A stretch of DNA of 64,000 nucleotides from Bradyrhizobium sp. SRL28 (GTDB taxonomy: Bacteria > Pseudomonadota > Alphaproteobacteria > Rhizobiales > Xanthobacteraceae). Location of the stretch: contig NZ_JAHEAG010000004.1 in assembly GCF_018596315.1 (NCBI RefSeq), positions 1-64,000 on the forward strand, written 5' to 3'. Positions 10,338 to 19,781 of this stretch are shown piece by piece (positions within the stretch are counted from its first letter, which is position 1; each line of letters starts with the position of its first letter). The translations under genes were made by a program, and so were the position numbers. The notes beneath the pieces were generated by a model that was not told where the DNA came from, searched no databases, and was given only the letters and a program-made list of their open reading frames with translations.

Positions 10338-10832
10338 ATGACCACCCAGCGACGAAGCTACGAGACGGGTCACAAGCCAAAATGCCTCGTCATCGTTGAC
10401 GACACCGCGGAATGGGACCGCGCGGTGTATTACGCCAGCCGCTGGGCGGTGCGCGTCGGCGGCGGCGTGGTGATGCTGCGCATCATCGCCATCGAGGACC
10501 AGAACCAGCAATGGCTGGGGGTCGCCGACCTCATGCGCGCCGAGGCGGAGGACGCCGCCAACGAGGCGCTCGACCGCGCTTCGGGGCGCGCCAACGGCAT
10601 CGCCGCGATCACGCCGGAGCGGGTGATTCGCGAGGGCGACCCGACCACCCAGATCCTCGACGTGATCGACAAGGACGTCGATATTTCGATGCTGGTGCTG
10701 GCGGCCAATCCGGGCCCCGAGGGCCCGGGGCCGCTGATCAGCATGATGGCCCAGGTCGCAGGCTCGTTCCCGATTCCGGTCGTCATCGTGCCCGGCGATC
10801 TCAGCGATTCGGATATTGACGGCCTGTCCTGA
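10338..10832 (+). CDS. Universal stress protein (UspA family)
   Basis: Single Usp domain of 164 residues, a cytoplasmic nucleotide-binding-type fold linked to stress survival. The N-terminal strand KPKCLVIVDDTAEWDRAVYYA, the RVIREGDPTTQILDVID helix, and the loop NPGPEGPGPLISM in place of the usual GxxGxxxxxxxxxG ATP loop are visible. The C-terminal strand PIPVVIVPGDLS is typical. Start ATG at 10338 follows a GGGAC stretch; upstream in-frame codons lie in non-conserved sequence. It sits between trpS and nfuA with 92 and 116 base gaps. Confidence 0.85.
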   Translation: MTTQRRSYETGHKPKCLVIVDDTAEWDRAVYYASRWAVRVGGGVVMLRIIAIEDQNQQWLGVADLMRAEAEDAANEALDRASGRANGIAAITPERVIREGDPTTQILDVIDKDVDISMLVLAANPGPEGPGPLISMMAQVAGSFPIPVVIVPGDLSDSDIDGLS

Positions 10833-10948
10833 GGCTTGATTTATCTACGGAATTGCTGGTTTGCGCCCCTTGATCGTGCGCTCCCCGTCGCCATCTGCTA
10901 CAGGAGACCCACGCGCCGGCCTTGAACCGGCGACGCCGGAGAAAACCA

Positions 10949-11518
10949 ATGTTCATTCAGACTGAAGCCACGCCCAATCCCGCCACGCTGAAATTCATTC
11001 CGGGCCGCACGGTGCTCGACACCGGCACGATGGAATTCGCCAACCGCGAAGCCGCCGCACGATCGCCGCTTGCCGAGCGGCTGTTCGGCGTGCCCGGCAT
11101 CTCCAGCGTGTTCTACGGCTACGATTTCGTCACCGTGACCAAGGCGGATGGCGACTGGCAACACCTCAAGCCTGCGATCCTCGGTGCCATCATGGAGCAC
11201 TACATGTCCGGCGCGCCGCTGCTGGCGGACGGCACCGTGGGCAATGACGAGGCGGCCGACGAGGAAGGCGAGTTCTTCAACGAGGCCGACGCCGATACGG
11301 TCGCGACCATCAAGGATTTGATCGAGACGCGGGTGCGGCCGGCAGTGGCCAATGACGGCGGCGACATCACCTTCCGCGGCTTCAAGGACGGCGTCGTTTA
11401 CCTCAACATGAAGGGTTCCTGCGCGGGCTGCCCGTCCTCGACGGCGACGCTGCAGCACGGCATCCAGAATCTGCTGAAGCATTTCGTGCCCGACGTGGTC
11501 GAAGTCCGGCCGATGTAA
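10949..11518 (+). CDS. nfuA: NifU-like Fe-S scaffold/carrier protein (Nfu type)
   Basis: Carrier of iron-sulphur clusters, 189 residues in two domains: an N-terminal Nfu domain starting MFIQTEATPNPATLKFIPG, and a C-terminal NifU domain with the cluster-binding CxxC at C158 and C161 in MKGSCAGCPSSTATL. The linker DEEGEFFNEADADTV is acidic. Start at ATG 10949 fits the conserved first strand and a GGAGAAAACC site. The role is delivery of clusters to target enzymes under normal or oxidative conditions, by family knowledge. It is convergent with the chemoreceptor gene that follows. Confidence 0.9.
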   Translation: MFIQTEATPNPATLKFIPGRTVLDTGTMEFANREAAARSPLAERLFGVPGISSVFYGYDFVTVTKADGDWQHLKPAILGAIMEHYMSGAPLLADGTVGNDEAADEEGEFFNEADADTVATIKDLIETRVRPAVANDGGDITFRGFKDGVVYLNMKGSCAGCPSSTATLQHGIQNLLKHFVPDVVEVRPM

Positions 11519-11530
11519 GCTGGTGCCGCA

Positions 11531-11618
11531 GGGTGGGCAAAGCGCAAGCGTGCCCACCATTCACGACGATTGCTGCAGATAGATGGTGGGCACGTCGCTA
11601 ACGCTCCTTTGCCCACCC
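11531..11618. repeat. Inverted repeat D between convergent genes
   Basis: The ends GGGTGGGCAAAGCG and CGCTCCTTTGCCCACCC are complementary apart from a short insertion, with GTGCCCACC and GGTGGGCAC forming an inner pair. It lies exactly between the ends of nfuA and the chemoreceptor gene, so a bidirectional transcript-end role is likely, though T-runs are absent. Confidence 0.65.
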
Positions 11619-11632
11619 TACGAAGATTCTCG

Positions 11633-13318
11633 CTACGCCGCCTGCCCGATACTGGCGGCCTCGGCCGCGGCGCGCTGCATGCCTTCGGACATTTCGCTCG
11701 TCACCGCGCTCTGCTGCTGAACGGCCGCAGCCGTTGACGTTACATACTCGCTGACATCCTGGATCGCCTGCCTGATCGAGTTGAGGGCCGCAACGACATC
11801 GCTGGAGATGCCGTTGAGATTGCCGATCTCCTGGTCGATCTTGTCGGTCGCCTGCTTGGCCTGATTGGCGAGGCCCTTCACCTCGGACGCGACCACGGCG
11901 AAGCCGCGGCCGGCTTCACCGGCCCGTGCCGATTCGATCGTGGCGTTCAACGCCAAGAGGTTGATCTGGCCGGTGATCGCGCCGATCAGCTGCACGATGC
12001 TGCTCATCGACTCCGACGCCTCCGTCAGGCGCTGCGCCTGCTGGTCGGCGGCCTCGACGCGACCAACGGCCGTGCGCGCGGTTTCCTTCGACTTCGCCAT
12101 GGCGTCGGAGATTTCGCGCACCGACACGTTGAGCTCCTCGGCGCCGGAAGCGACCGTCTCCATCAAGCCGCGAACCTTCTCGCTGCGCATCCGCGCGATC
12201 ACCTGCGCCGTGGTGTCGGTGGCGTATTTCACGACCTTGTAGGGCTTGCCGTTGAGGTCGCGGATCGGGTTGTAGGACGCCTGGATCCAGATCTGCCGGC
12301 CGCCCTTGCCGAGCCGCTCATACTCGCCCGACTGGAATTCGCCGCGGTTCAGGGCGGCCCAGAACGCGCGATAGCCGTCGCTGTCGCGCGCCTCATGCGG
12401 CATGAACAGGCTGTGATGCTTGCCCTCTATCTCGGCCAGCGAATAGCCGAGCGCGCCCAGGAAGTTCTGGTTCGCAGTCAGCACCTTGCCGTCCATGTCG
12501 AACTCGATGACCGCCTGCGACTTGCCGATGGCTTCGATCTGGCCGGCGAAATTCGCGGTCTTCAACTTTTGATCGGTGATATCGGAGGCGAACTTCACCA
12601 CCTTGAACGGCTTGCCGGCGTCGTCGAGAATCGGGTTGTAGGACGCAAGAATCCAGACCTCCCTGCCGCCCTTGCCGAAGCGCTTGTATTCGGCCGACTG
12701 GAATTCGCCACGGCCGAGTTTCGCCCAGAATTCGCGGTAGGCCGCGCTGTCGCGCTCGGCCGGAGCCACGAACATCTGGTGATGCTTGCCCTGGATCTCG
12801 GCCAGCGAGTAGCCGATCGCGCTAAGGAAATTATTGTTTGCCGTGATGATGATGCCGTCGAGATTGAACTCGATCACGGCTTGCGCACGGGCGATCGCCT
12901 CGATCTTGCCGGCATCCTCCATGCTGCGGATCTTGCGCTCGGTGATGTCGGTGGCGAACTTGACGACCTTGGTCGGCTTGTTGGCGCTGTCCAGGATCGG
13001 ATTGTACGACGCCTGAATCCACACTTCGCGGCCACCCTTGCCGACGCGCTTGTATTCGGCGGACTGATACTCGCCCCGATTCAATTTCGCCCAGAACGCA
13101 TGATAGTCCGGGCTGTCGCGGAGTTCCGGCGTCACGAACATCCGATGGTGCTTGCCCGCAATTTCGTCGAGCCGATATCCCATCGTGTCGAGGAAATTCT
13201 GGTTGGCGGTGATAATCGTGCCGTCCATATTGAACTCGATCACCGCCTGCGACTTGCTGATGGCGATCGCTTGCGCCAGCGCGTCACGCGCGGCGGAACT
13301 GCTTTTCAAAAAGGGCAT
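11633..13318 (-). CDS. Soluble triple-PAS methyl-accepting chemotaxis protein
   Basis: Cytoplasmic chemoreceptor of 561 residues with no membrane span. After a short leader come three successive PAS domains of about 122 residues each (roughly 22-140, 144-262, 266-384). Each has QAVIEF, GYxLxEIxGKHH, RGExQSxEYxRxGKGGR and ASYNPIxD blocks, so the three are close copies. A signalling domain follows, with the conserved hairpin tip [20 protein letters not shown] near residue 465. It has the layout of energy or redox receptors of the PAS-MCP class, but the cofactor is not evident. Start ATG 13318 is the only sensible one. No che genes lie nearby. Confidence 0.88.
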   Translation of the reverse strand: MPFLKSSSAARDALAQAIAISKSQAVIEFNMDGTIITANQNFLDTMGYRLDEIAGKHHRMFVTPELRDSPDYHAFWAKLNRGEYQSAEYKRVGKGGREVWIQASYNPILDSANKPTKVVKFATDITERKIRSMEDAGKIEAIARAQAVIEFNLDGIIITANNNFLSAIGYSLAEIQGKHHQMFVAPAERDSAAYREFWAKLGRGEFQSAEYKRFGKGGREVWILASYNPILDDAGKPFKVVKFASDITDQKLKTANFAGQIEAIGKSQAVIEFDMDGKVLTANQNFLGALGYSLAEIEGKHHSLFMPHEARDSDGYRAFWAALNRGEFQSGEYERLGKGGRQIWIQASYNPIRDLNGKPYKVVKYATDTTAQVIARMRSEKVRGLMETVASGAEELNVSVREISDAMAKSKETARTAVGRVEAADQQAQRLTEASESMSSIVQLIGAITGQINLLALNATIESARAGEAGRGFAVVASEVKGLANQAKQATDKIDQEIGNLNGISSDVVAALNSIRQAIQDVSEYVTSTAAAVQQQSAVTSEMSEGMQRAAAEAASIGQAA

Positions 13319-13744
13319 AAAAAATTCTCCGGTTCTGGAAACGAGCGTGGCTTGATTTGCCGAAGCTGCATCGTCCGGATCCCTATTGACCCGTATTTTC
13401 CGCTGTGGACGAAGGTCGCATTAGATGGCTAATTCTTTATTAATTCCTTTTATTTTCAATGGCTTAGTGTCCCAGAAGTTGTGTTGGCCAGGTCAGGCTT
13501 CCAAATTGGGGCGGTAAAACCGTGCCGCTGTGCGCCGCGCAGAATTGCGGAGAAGCCATTCTGAAAGCTCGCAAAACCGGGGATGAAATCTTCCAATCAG
13601 CACGGGAATCTCTCGAGCCCTTTTTTGGTTCTGATTGAATCAGAGCCGGCTCTAGATTCTTGTTCTGACGAGATTCTTGTTTTGACGCGTTTTCTAGGCG
13701 CGAGCCGGTGTCCACCTCGCTCGAAAACGCTATAGGGTAGCCCG
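13319..13744. other. Intergenic region upstream of tsaB with an inverted repeat
   Basis: This 426-base gap separates the chemoreceptor start and tsaB and should carry both promoters. It is AT-rich at 13420-13460. Its right end has GCGTTTTC at 13687-13694 paired with GAAAACGC at 13723-13730, a pattern I associate with another dispersed repeat of rhizobial genomes. No gene is visible. Confidence 0.5.
13687..13730. repeat. Inverted repeat upstream of tsaB
   Basis: Eight-base perfect arms GCGTTTTC and GAAAACGC flank a 28-base loop containing GAGCCGGTGTCCACC. It ends 15 bases before the tsaB start codon, so it would be part of the leader or overlap the promoter. Confidence 0.6.
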
Positions 13745-14449
13745 ATGCTCATCCTCGCCATCGATACCGCGCTTGATGCCTGCGCCGCGGCCGTGCTCGA
13801 CACCAGCGCAGACGGCGTCATCGCGTTAGAATCGCAGGCGATGAAGCGCGGTCATGCCGAAGCCCTGATGCCGCTGATCGCGCGCGTGATGAAAGCATCA
13901 GGCGTTGGCTTTGCCGCGCTCGATCGCATCGCCGCGACGAGCGGTCCCGGCAGCTTTACCGGATTGCGCGTCTGCCTTTCCGCCGCCCGCGGCATTGCGC
14001 TCGCCGCCGGCAAGCCGGTCGTCGGCGTGACGACACTGACCGCTTTTGCCGCCCCCATCGTCAGCAAGAATGGCGAACCTCATCCTGTCATCGCCGCGAT
14101 CGATGCGCGGCATGATCATGTCTATTTCCAGGTGATCGGCGGCGACGGTATTGCACTGATCAAGCCGAAGGTCGCGCCGATAGCGGAAGCGCTCGACGCG
14201 GCGCGCTTTGGTGCGCCATATCTGGTCGGCAATGCGGCGAAGATTCTGGCGGACCGCTGGCCGGCCGATGCAGCGCCGCCGGTCAAGGTCGATCAGCAGG
14301 CAGCGCCCGATATCGCCTGGGTGGCGTGGCTGGGCGCCGCCGTCAGTCCCGAGAGCTCGCCGGCACGGCCCTATTATCTGCGCGCGCCCGATGCCAAGCC
14401 GCCGAAGGATCTGCTGTCCGGCGCAGCACAGCCGCCGGCATCGCGATGA
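13745..14449 (+). CDS. tsaB: tRNA threonylcarbamoyladenosine factor TsaB
   Basis: Partner of TsaD and TsaE in forming t6A at position 37 of ANN-decoding tRNAs. The 234-residue product starts MLILAIDTALDACAAAVLD, the ASKHA-fold phosphate-binding strand, and has TSGPGSFTGLRVCLSAARGIA near residue 65-85, the TsaB hallmark. Length matches the family. Its stop overlaps the rimI start in ATGA at 14446-14449, so the two are translationally coupled. The pairing with rimI is the usual arrangement in alphaproteobacteria. Confidence 0.94.
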   Translation: MLILAIDTALDACAAAVLDTSADGVIALESQAMKRGHAEALMPLIARVMKASGVGFAALDRIAATSGPGSFTGLRVCLSAARGIALAAGKPVVGVTTLTAFAAPIVSKNGEPHPVIAAIDARHDHVYFQVIGGDGIALIKPKVAPIAEALDAARFGAPYLVGNAAKILADRWPADAAPPVKVDQQAAPDIAWVAWLGAAVSPESSPARPYYLRAPDAKPPKDLLSGAAQPPASR

Positions 14450-14928
14450 CATGGCTCTCCGAATGGTGGAGCGGCGGCACGGCCGTGATCGAACCGGCCA
14501 GTCCGCGCGACGCGACGCGTCTGGCGCAACTGCATGGCGCATCGTTTCACCGGGGCTGGGGCGAAGGCGAATTCGAGGTCATGCTGACCGAGCGCAATAC
14601 GCTCGTTCACCGGCTCAGACGGGGGCGCAGGATTATCGGCTTTGCCGTGTCGCGCATGGCGGCCGACGAGGCGGAGTTACTGTCGATCGCCATCGATGCG
14701 ACCCAACGCGGCCGTGGCTTGTCGCGCAACCTGTTGCTGACGCATCTCGGTCATCTCGCGGGCCGCGGCGTGCGCAAGGTGTTCCTCGAGGTCGAAGAAA
14801 ATAATCAGCCGGCGCGGCGCCTGTATGAATGGGCCGGATTTGAGGTCGTTGGCCGCCGGGAACGCTATTATCAGCAGCCCGGCGGCGAGCAATTGAATGC
14901 ACTTCTGATGCGGCGTGACTTGTCGTAA
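14446..14928 (+). CDS. rimI: Ribosomal-protein-alanine N-acetyltransferase RimI
   Basis: GNAT acetyltransferase of 160 residues that acetylates the N-terminal alanine of ribosomal protein S18. The acetyl-CoA loop is ATQRGRGLSRNLLLTHL near residue 84-100, followed by VRKVFLEVEENNQPARRLYE and the C-terminal YYQQPGGEQLNALLMRRDL, all typical for RimI. Start ATG 14446 overlaps the tsaB stop. It is directly followed by the mur regulator. Confidence 0.9.
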   Translation: MTWLSEWWSGGTAVIEPASPRDATRLAQLHGASFHRGWGEGEFEVMLTERNTLVHRLRRGRRIIGFAVSRMAADEAELLSIAIDATQRGRGLSRNLLLTHLGHLAGRGVRKVFLEVEENNQPARRLYEWAGFEVVGRRERYYQQPGGEQLNALLMRRDLS

Positions 14929-14980
14929 TATGCGGGCGGTGGCAAAAGACACCCGACCTGCGTCCGAAGGCCCTGAGATC

Positions 14981-15430
14981 ATGCCCGCACTGAAATCCCC
15001 GCCCGCGCATAAAAATACCGGCATCGAGGCCCGCTGCGCCGCCACCGGCATGCGCATGACCGAACAGCGCCGGGTGATCGCGCGCGTGCTGGCTGATTCG
15101 GTCGACCATCCCGACGTCGAGGAACTTTACCGGCGCTGTGTCGCGGTCGACGACAAGATCTCGATCTCGACGGTGTATCGCACCGTAAAACTGTTCGAGG
15201 ATGCCGGGATCATCGAGCGGCACGATTTCCGCGAGGGGCGGGCGCGCTATGAGCAGATGCCCGACAGCCACCACGACCACCTGATCAATCTGCGCGACGG
15301 CAAGGTGATCGAGTTCACCTCCGAGGAGATCGAGAAATTGCAGGCCGAGATCGCCCGCAAGCTCGGCTACAAGCTGGTCGATCACCGGCTGGAATTGTAT
15401 TGCGTCCCGCTCGACGAAGATAAGTCCTGA
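14981..15430 (+). CDS. mur: Fur-family metal regulator, Mur type
   Basis: DNA-binding regulator of the Fur superfamily. In rhizobia the orthologue beside rimI acts mainly as a manganese-responsive Mur, repressing manganese uptake and touching irr control; that role is transferred knowledge. The winged-helix part has GMRMTEQRRVIARVLADS and SISTVYRTVKLFEDAGIIER, and the metal-binding hinge is DSHHDHLINLRDGKVIEF near residue 88-105. No cysteine pairs for structural zinc are seen, as in other alphaproteobacterial Mur. The start is uncertain: ATG 14981 gives 149 residues, ATG 14930 gives 166; neither has a strong ribosome site. Confidence 0.85.
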   Translation: MPALKSPPAHKNTGIEARCAATGMRMTEQRRVIARVLADSVDHPDVEELYRRCVAVDDKISISTVYRTVKLFEDAGIIERHDFREGRARYEQMPDSHHDHLINLRDGKVIEFTSEEIEKLQAEIARKLGYKLVDHRLELYCVPLDEDKS

Positions 15431-15434
15431 TCGC

Positions 15435-16124
15435 GTGCAAAACTCAAATCCGAATTTCGATCTGATCATCTTCGACTGCGACGGCGTGCTGGTCGACAGC
15501 GAAGTCATTTCATGCCGCGCGCATGCTGAGACGTTGACGCGTCATGGCTATCCGATCACTTCCGAACAGGTGCTCGTTCGCTTTCTCGGCGTGTCTGAAC
15601 GCGAGGCGCGCCAAATGATCGAACGCGAGATCGACCGGAAGCTGCCTGATGACTTCGAACAACAGGTGAACGCAGCCACGCTGAAATCTTACGAGGGCGA
15701 TTTGCAGGCGATCGCGCATGTCGGCGAGGCAATTGGCGCGATACGCCTGCCCAAATGCGTCGCTTCCAGCGGAACGCCCGAAAAGATTCGCCACGGCCTC
15801 ACCTGCGCCGGCCTCTACGACCAACTCGCGCCGCATATTTTCTCCGCTACGCAGGTCAGCCGCGGCAAGCCGGCGCCCGATCTGTTTCTGTTCGCCGCCG
15901 AACAGATGAAGGTGCAACCGTCCCAGTGCCTGGTGATCGAGGACAGCGTGCCCGGCGTCACCGGCGGCCGCGCCGCCGGGATGACCGTGCTCGGTTTCCA
16001 CGGCGGTAGCCATTGTCAACCGGGCCATGCCGAGATGCTGCGCGCCGCCGGTGCCGCCTTGACGTTCGACGATATGCGAACACTGCCCGATCTGATTGCG
16101 CGCACCGGTCGAAACGCCGACTAG
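15435..16124 (+). CDS. HAD-superfamily phosphatase
   Basis: Haloacid dehalogenase-like hydrolase of subfamily IA, 229 residues. Motif I is IIFDCDGVLVDSEVIS near residue 10, motif II CVASSGTPEKIRHGL near 110, motif III lysine in SRGKPAPDLFLFA near 145 and motif IV LVIEDSVPGVTGGRAAGM near 165. The helical cap between motifs I and II is present. This fits phosphoglycolate or sugar-phosphate phosphatases; the substrate cannot be named. The GTG start at 15435 lies five bases after the mur stop, so the two are probably co-transcribed. Confidence 0.85.
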   Translation: MQNSNPNFDLIIFDCDGVLVDSEVISCRAHAETLTRHGYPITSEQVLVRFLGVSEREARQMIEREIDRKLPDDFEQQVNAATLKSYEGDLQAIAHVGEAIGAIRLPKCVASSGTPEKIRHGLTCAGLYDQLAPHIFSATQVSRGKPAPDLFLFAAEQMKVQPSQCLVIEDSVPGVTGGRAAGMTVLGFHGGSHCQPGHAEMLRAAGAALTFDDMRTLPDLIARTGRNAD

Positions 16125-16225
16125 CCTCACATCGCATGGTTGAAGTCCGGCGTCGCCGCCGACATCAGATCAAACAACCTTGCCGCGAGTTAACTGGGCG
16201 CGGGATCCGCAGGTGATAGTTTCCG

Positions 16226-18244
16226 ATGAACCTGCGTGAGGGGAGCGCGCGCATCGTGAAATTACCTGACAGCCAAATGTCAAAGGCAGCCTTGCTGCTG
16301 AAAACGGCCTTGCCGCTCACGCTCGTTGCGGCGGTGGCTGTGCTGGCGCGAACCTGGCAGCTTTCGCAGAACGATTTTGGCAGGCAATACTACGCTGCAG
16401 GCGTGCTCAGCATGCTGGGTAGCTGGCACAATTTCATCTTCAACGCGTTCGACCCCGCAGGCTTTGTTTCCATCGACAAGCCGCCCGTGGCGATCTGGCT
16501 GCAGGTCGCCAGCGCCAAGCTGCTCGGCTTTGGCGCGCTTTCGATCCTGCTCGCCCAGGCGATGGCGGGATTGGCCGCGGTCCTCCTCGTTTACGTTCTG
16601 GTGCGGAAATATTGGGGCGGGAAGGCCGGCTCTATCGCCGCGCTGTCGCTCGCGCTCAGCCCGATCAATGTTGCCGTCGACCGTTCCAACAATACCGAGA
16701 GCTGTCTCATCCTGGTGCTGCTGGCCGGCGTGTGGTTGGGGATGCGGGCAGCCGAAACCGGCCGGCTCACGACATTCTGCGCCGCGATGGCCACGATCGG
16801 CATCGGCTTCAACGTCAAGATGGGAACTGCGCTGGTGCTGGCTCCCGTGCTGGCCTTGACGTTCAGCCTCGCCCGGCCGGGCGCTCCCGTCACCTGGCAT
16901 GTCCCGCGACAAGCCATCGCAGGCATCGTCCTCGTTGTCGTGTCGCTGTCATGGGCGATCTTCTTCGATCTCACGCCGGCTCAAAACCGACCCTATGCGG
17001 GCAGCACCAAACACAATTCGATGCTGGAGCTTGCATTGGTGCATAATGGCGCGGCCCGCTTCATTGCGATGTCCGCGCCCGCAGGCAATCCGGCAATTTC
17101 CTCGCCCGCCGCCTCCAGCGAGACGGCGCCGGCAACCACGGAAGTCCGGCAGCCCGTTATGACCGACGATTCGCCGACAGGCCCTCTCCGCCTGTTTCGG
17201 CCACGAGCCGCGGCACAGTTCGCCTGGCTGCTGCCGCTCGCGCTCGCGGGCCTTGTTCTCGCATGGTCGGATGCATGGGGCCCGGGCACGCCGGCGTCAC
17301 GCCGCATCAGCGCCGGTGTGTGGACCGGCTGGCTCGTGATGTACTGGATCGTGCTCAGCTTTGCGGGCGGATTGATCCACACTTACTACGTCGCCGTGCT
17401 TGGTCCGCCGCTCGCCGTGTTTTCCGGCATCGCCGTCGCCGGGCTTTGGTCGAGGTGGCAAGCAGGCAAGCCGGGGCGGATATACTTGCCGCTGATCATT
17501 GTGGCGACGGCCGGATGGCAGGCCTATCTCTGCATCGCGCAGTCCGAGACGATCGGATCCGATTGGCTCAGCCTGACATGGCTGACGTCGATCGGGATCG
17601 CCACGATTTGCGCTGGTGTCCTTTATGCATTGCCGCAGCAGGGCAGCGGATTCGCGAAACTATTCGCGGGCGCTTCCATCGGCGCGCTGCTCGTTGCGCC
17701 GATCCTGACCACCGCGAGCGTCGTTCTGAGGCGCCCCAACATCGCGGCGCCGGTCGCCAACATGACCGCCCTGCTCGCGCCATCGGATACCGAGCGGGTA
17801 GCACTACGGACATCGCGGCTGGAAGCCGCCCGCCAGAAGCTCACCAGTTACCTGATCGCCAATCGTGAGACCGCAAAGTTTCTCGTCGCCGTTCCCAACG
17901 CCAACGTCGCCGCGCCGCTCATTATCCAGACCGGCCTGCCCGTCATGGCGATCGGCGGCTATCTCGGCGACGATCCGATCCTGACGCCTTCGGACATCGA
18001 ACGGTTGGCCACGGACAGGCAATTGCGCTTCGTGATGCTCGGCGGATTTACCTTGGCGCCGGCAAAGCAGATGGCGGCACTCGATCCGATCGCGCGATGG
18101 GTGCGCGCCAACGGCCGCCCCGTCGATGTCAGATTGTGGCGCCTGTCCGCATCGGCCGGCACGCCCTACCGCATCAACCTCGGCAACGAGTGGGTGGAGG
18201 TTCCGCCGCCCGAACTGTTCGATCTCTGGGGCAAGGCGAACTGA
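16226..18244 (+). CDS. GT39-family membrane glycosyltransferase
   Basis: Integral membrane protein of 672 residues related to dolichyl-phosphate-mannose and ArnT-type transferases, which use polyprenyl-phosphate sugars at the outer face of the inner membrane. After a first helix (LLLKTALPLTLVAAVAVLA) comes the family acidic loop with SQNDFGRQYYAAG, then FVSIDKPPVAIWLQ and SPINVAVDRSNNTESCLIL, all characteristic, and about a dozen hydrophobic helices. The C-terminal 170 residues are a soluble periplasmic domain. ATG 16226 is used; the ATG at 16277 (MSKAALLLK) is an alternative. The sugar and acceptor are unknown; envelope glycolipid modification is likely. Confidence 0.8.
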   Translation: MNLREGSARIVKLPDSQMSKAALLLKTALPLTLVAAVAVLARTWQLSQNDFGRQYYAAGVLSMLGSWHNFIFNAFDPAGFVSIDKPPVAIWLQVASAKLLGFGALSILLAQAMAGLAAVLLVYVLVRKYWGGKAGSIAALSLALSPINVAVDRSNNTESCLILVLLAGVWLGMRAAETGRLTTFCAAMATIGIGFNVKMGTALVLAPVLALTFSLARPGAPVTWHVPRQAIAGIVLVVVSLSWAIFFDLTPAQNRPYAGSTKHNSMLELALVHNGAARFIAMSAPAGNPAISSPAASSETAPATTEVRQPVMTDDSPTGPLRLFRPRAAAQFAWLLPLALAGLVLAWSDAWGPGTPASRRISAGVWTGWLVMYWIVLSFAGGLIHTYYVAVLGPPLAVFSGIAVAGLWSRWQAGKPGRIYLPLIIVATAGWQAYLCIAQSETIGSDWLSLTWLTSIGIATICAGVLYALPQQGSGFAKLFAGASIGALLVAPILTTASVVLRRPNIAAPVANMTALLAPSDTERVALRTSRLEAARQKLTSYLIANRETAKFLVAVPNANVAAPLIIQTGLPVMAIGGYLGDDPILTPSDIERLATDRQLRFVMLGGFTLAPAKQMAALDPIARWVRANGRPVDVRLWRLSASAGTPYRINLGNEWVEVPPPELFDLWGKAN

Positions 18245-18343
18245 GCCTGCCCGTCATTCCGGGCGAACGCTGGCTTTTTGGCCACTTAGGCTATATTTGA
18301 GCCCCAGCCGCCGCCAGGGCGCCATTTCCACCCGTAAGGTTCC

Positions 18344-19777
18344 ATGAAGCCGCCGCGCAAGCTGCATATCAAGTCCTATGGCTGCCAGATGAACGTCTAC
18401 GATGCGCAGCGCATGGTGGACACGCTGGCGGGCGAGGGCTTTGTCGAAACAGCCAGCGCCGAGGATGCGGACCTGGTGATCCTCAACACCTGCCACATCC
18501 GCGAAAAAGCTTCTGAAAAGGTCTACTCCGAACTCGGACGGTTGCGGGTCGCGAAGGATGAGGCGGCGCGGAACGGGCGCGAGATGCGCATCGCGGTGGC
18601 GGGCTGCGTCGCACAGGCCGAGGGCGAGGAGATCATCCGTCGCGCGCCAACCGTTGACGTCGTGGTCGGCCCGCAGAGCTATCATCATCTGCCGCGGCTA
18701 TTGGCGCGCGCGAAGAGCGAAGGCCGCGCGCTGGAGACCGAATTCCCGGTCGAGGACAAGTTCGGCTTCCTGCCACAGCCAAAACCGGCTGCGATCCGCG
18801 CGCGCGGCATCTCCGCTTTCGTCACCGTGCAGGAAGGCTGCGACAAGTTTTGCACCTTCTGCGTCGTGCCCTATACGCGCGGCGCGGAAGTCTCGCGCCC
18901 CGTGGCGAAGATCGTCGACGACGTGAAGCGGCTCGCCGATAACGGCGTGCGCGAGATCACCCTGATTGGGCAGAACGTCAACGCCTATCATGGCGAAGGC
19001 CCGGACGGACTGACGTGGCCGCTGGGCAAGCTGTTGCATCGGCTTGCCGAAATCGAGGGTATCGTGCGGCTGCGCTATTCAACCAGCCATCCCCGCGACG
19101 TCGATGATTCGCTTGTTTCGGCCCACCGCGATCTCCCGGCGTTGATGCCGTTCGTGCACCTTCCGGTACAATCCGGCTCCGACCGGATCCTGGCAGCCAT
19201 GAACCGCAAGCATACCGCCGATGATTACCGCCGCGTCATCGACCGTTTTCGTGAGGCCCGCCAAGATATTGCTTTCTCATCGGATTTTATCGTCGGCTTC
19301 CCCGGCGAAACCGAGGGAGAATTCGCCGCGACCCTCGCGCTTGTCATGCAAATCGGGTACGCTGGGGCTTATTCGTTCAAATATTCGCCGCGGCCCGGCA
19401 CGCCGGCGGCGGACATGCAGGAGACGGTGTCAGCGGCTGAAATGGACGAGCGATTGGTGCGGCTTCAGGAATTGATCGACAGCCAGCAATCGGCCTTCAA
19501 CAAGGCCATGATTGGCAATACCGTCGATGTGCTGTTCGAACGCGCGGCCCGCAATCCCGGCCAGATCGTCGGCCGCACCGCTTACCTTCAGCCCGCGCAT
19601 GTCTTTGCCTCGCCTGACATCATCGGACGGGTGCTGCCGGTCAAGATCGAGAGCCTCGAGCGCTACAGCCTGCTCGGCGAACTCGCCGGCGCTGCCGCGC
19701 GGCCAGTCTCTTCAACACTTTCAACCATGACCCATTCTCAACAAACCAGTTCTTCTCAAGAAACTCAGGGAGCCTGA
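18344..19777 (+). CDS. miaB: tRNA-2-methylthio-N6-isopentenyladenosine synthase MiaB
   Basis: Radical SAM methylthiotransferase acting on A37 of tRNAs already bearing i6A. The 477-residue protein has the N-terminal cluster cysteines in [23 protein letters not shown] and [11 protein letters not shown], the radical SAM CxxxCxxC in [16 protein letters not shown] near residue 165, and a C-terminal TRAM domain around [12 protein letters not shown]. Starts at ATG 18344. It leads the miaB-phoH-ybeY-corC-lnt series, whose members are closely spaced or overlapping. Confidence 0.95.
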   Translation: MKPPRKLHIKSYGCQMNVYDAQRMVDTLAGEGFVETASAEDADLVILNTCHIREKASEKVYSELGRLRVAKDEAARNGREMRIAVAGCVAQAEGEEIIRRAPTVDVVVGPQSYHHLPRLLARAKSEGRALETEFPVEDKFGFLPQPKPAAIRARGISAFVTVQEGCDKFCTFCVVPYTRGAEVSRPVAKIVDDVKRLADNGVREITLIGQNVNAYHGEGPDGLTWPLGKLLHRLAEIEGIVRLRYSTSHPRDVDDSLVSAHRDLPALMPFVHLPVQSGSDRILAAMNRKHTADDYRRVIDRFREARQDIAFSSDFIVGFPGETEGEFAATLALVMQIGYAGAYSFKYSPRPGTPAADMQETVSAAEMDERLVRLQELIDSQQSAFNKAMIGNTVDVLFERAARNPGQIVGRTAYLQPAHVFASPDIIGRVLPVKIESLERYSLLGELAGAAARPVSSTLSTMTHSQQTSSSQETQGA

Positions 19778-19781
19778 ACCC

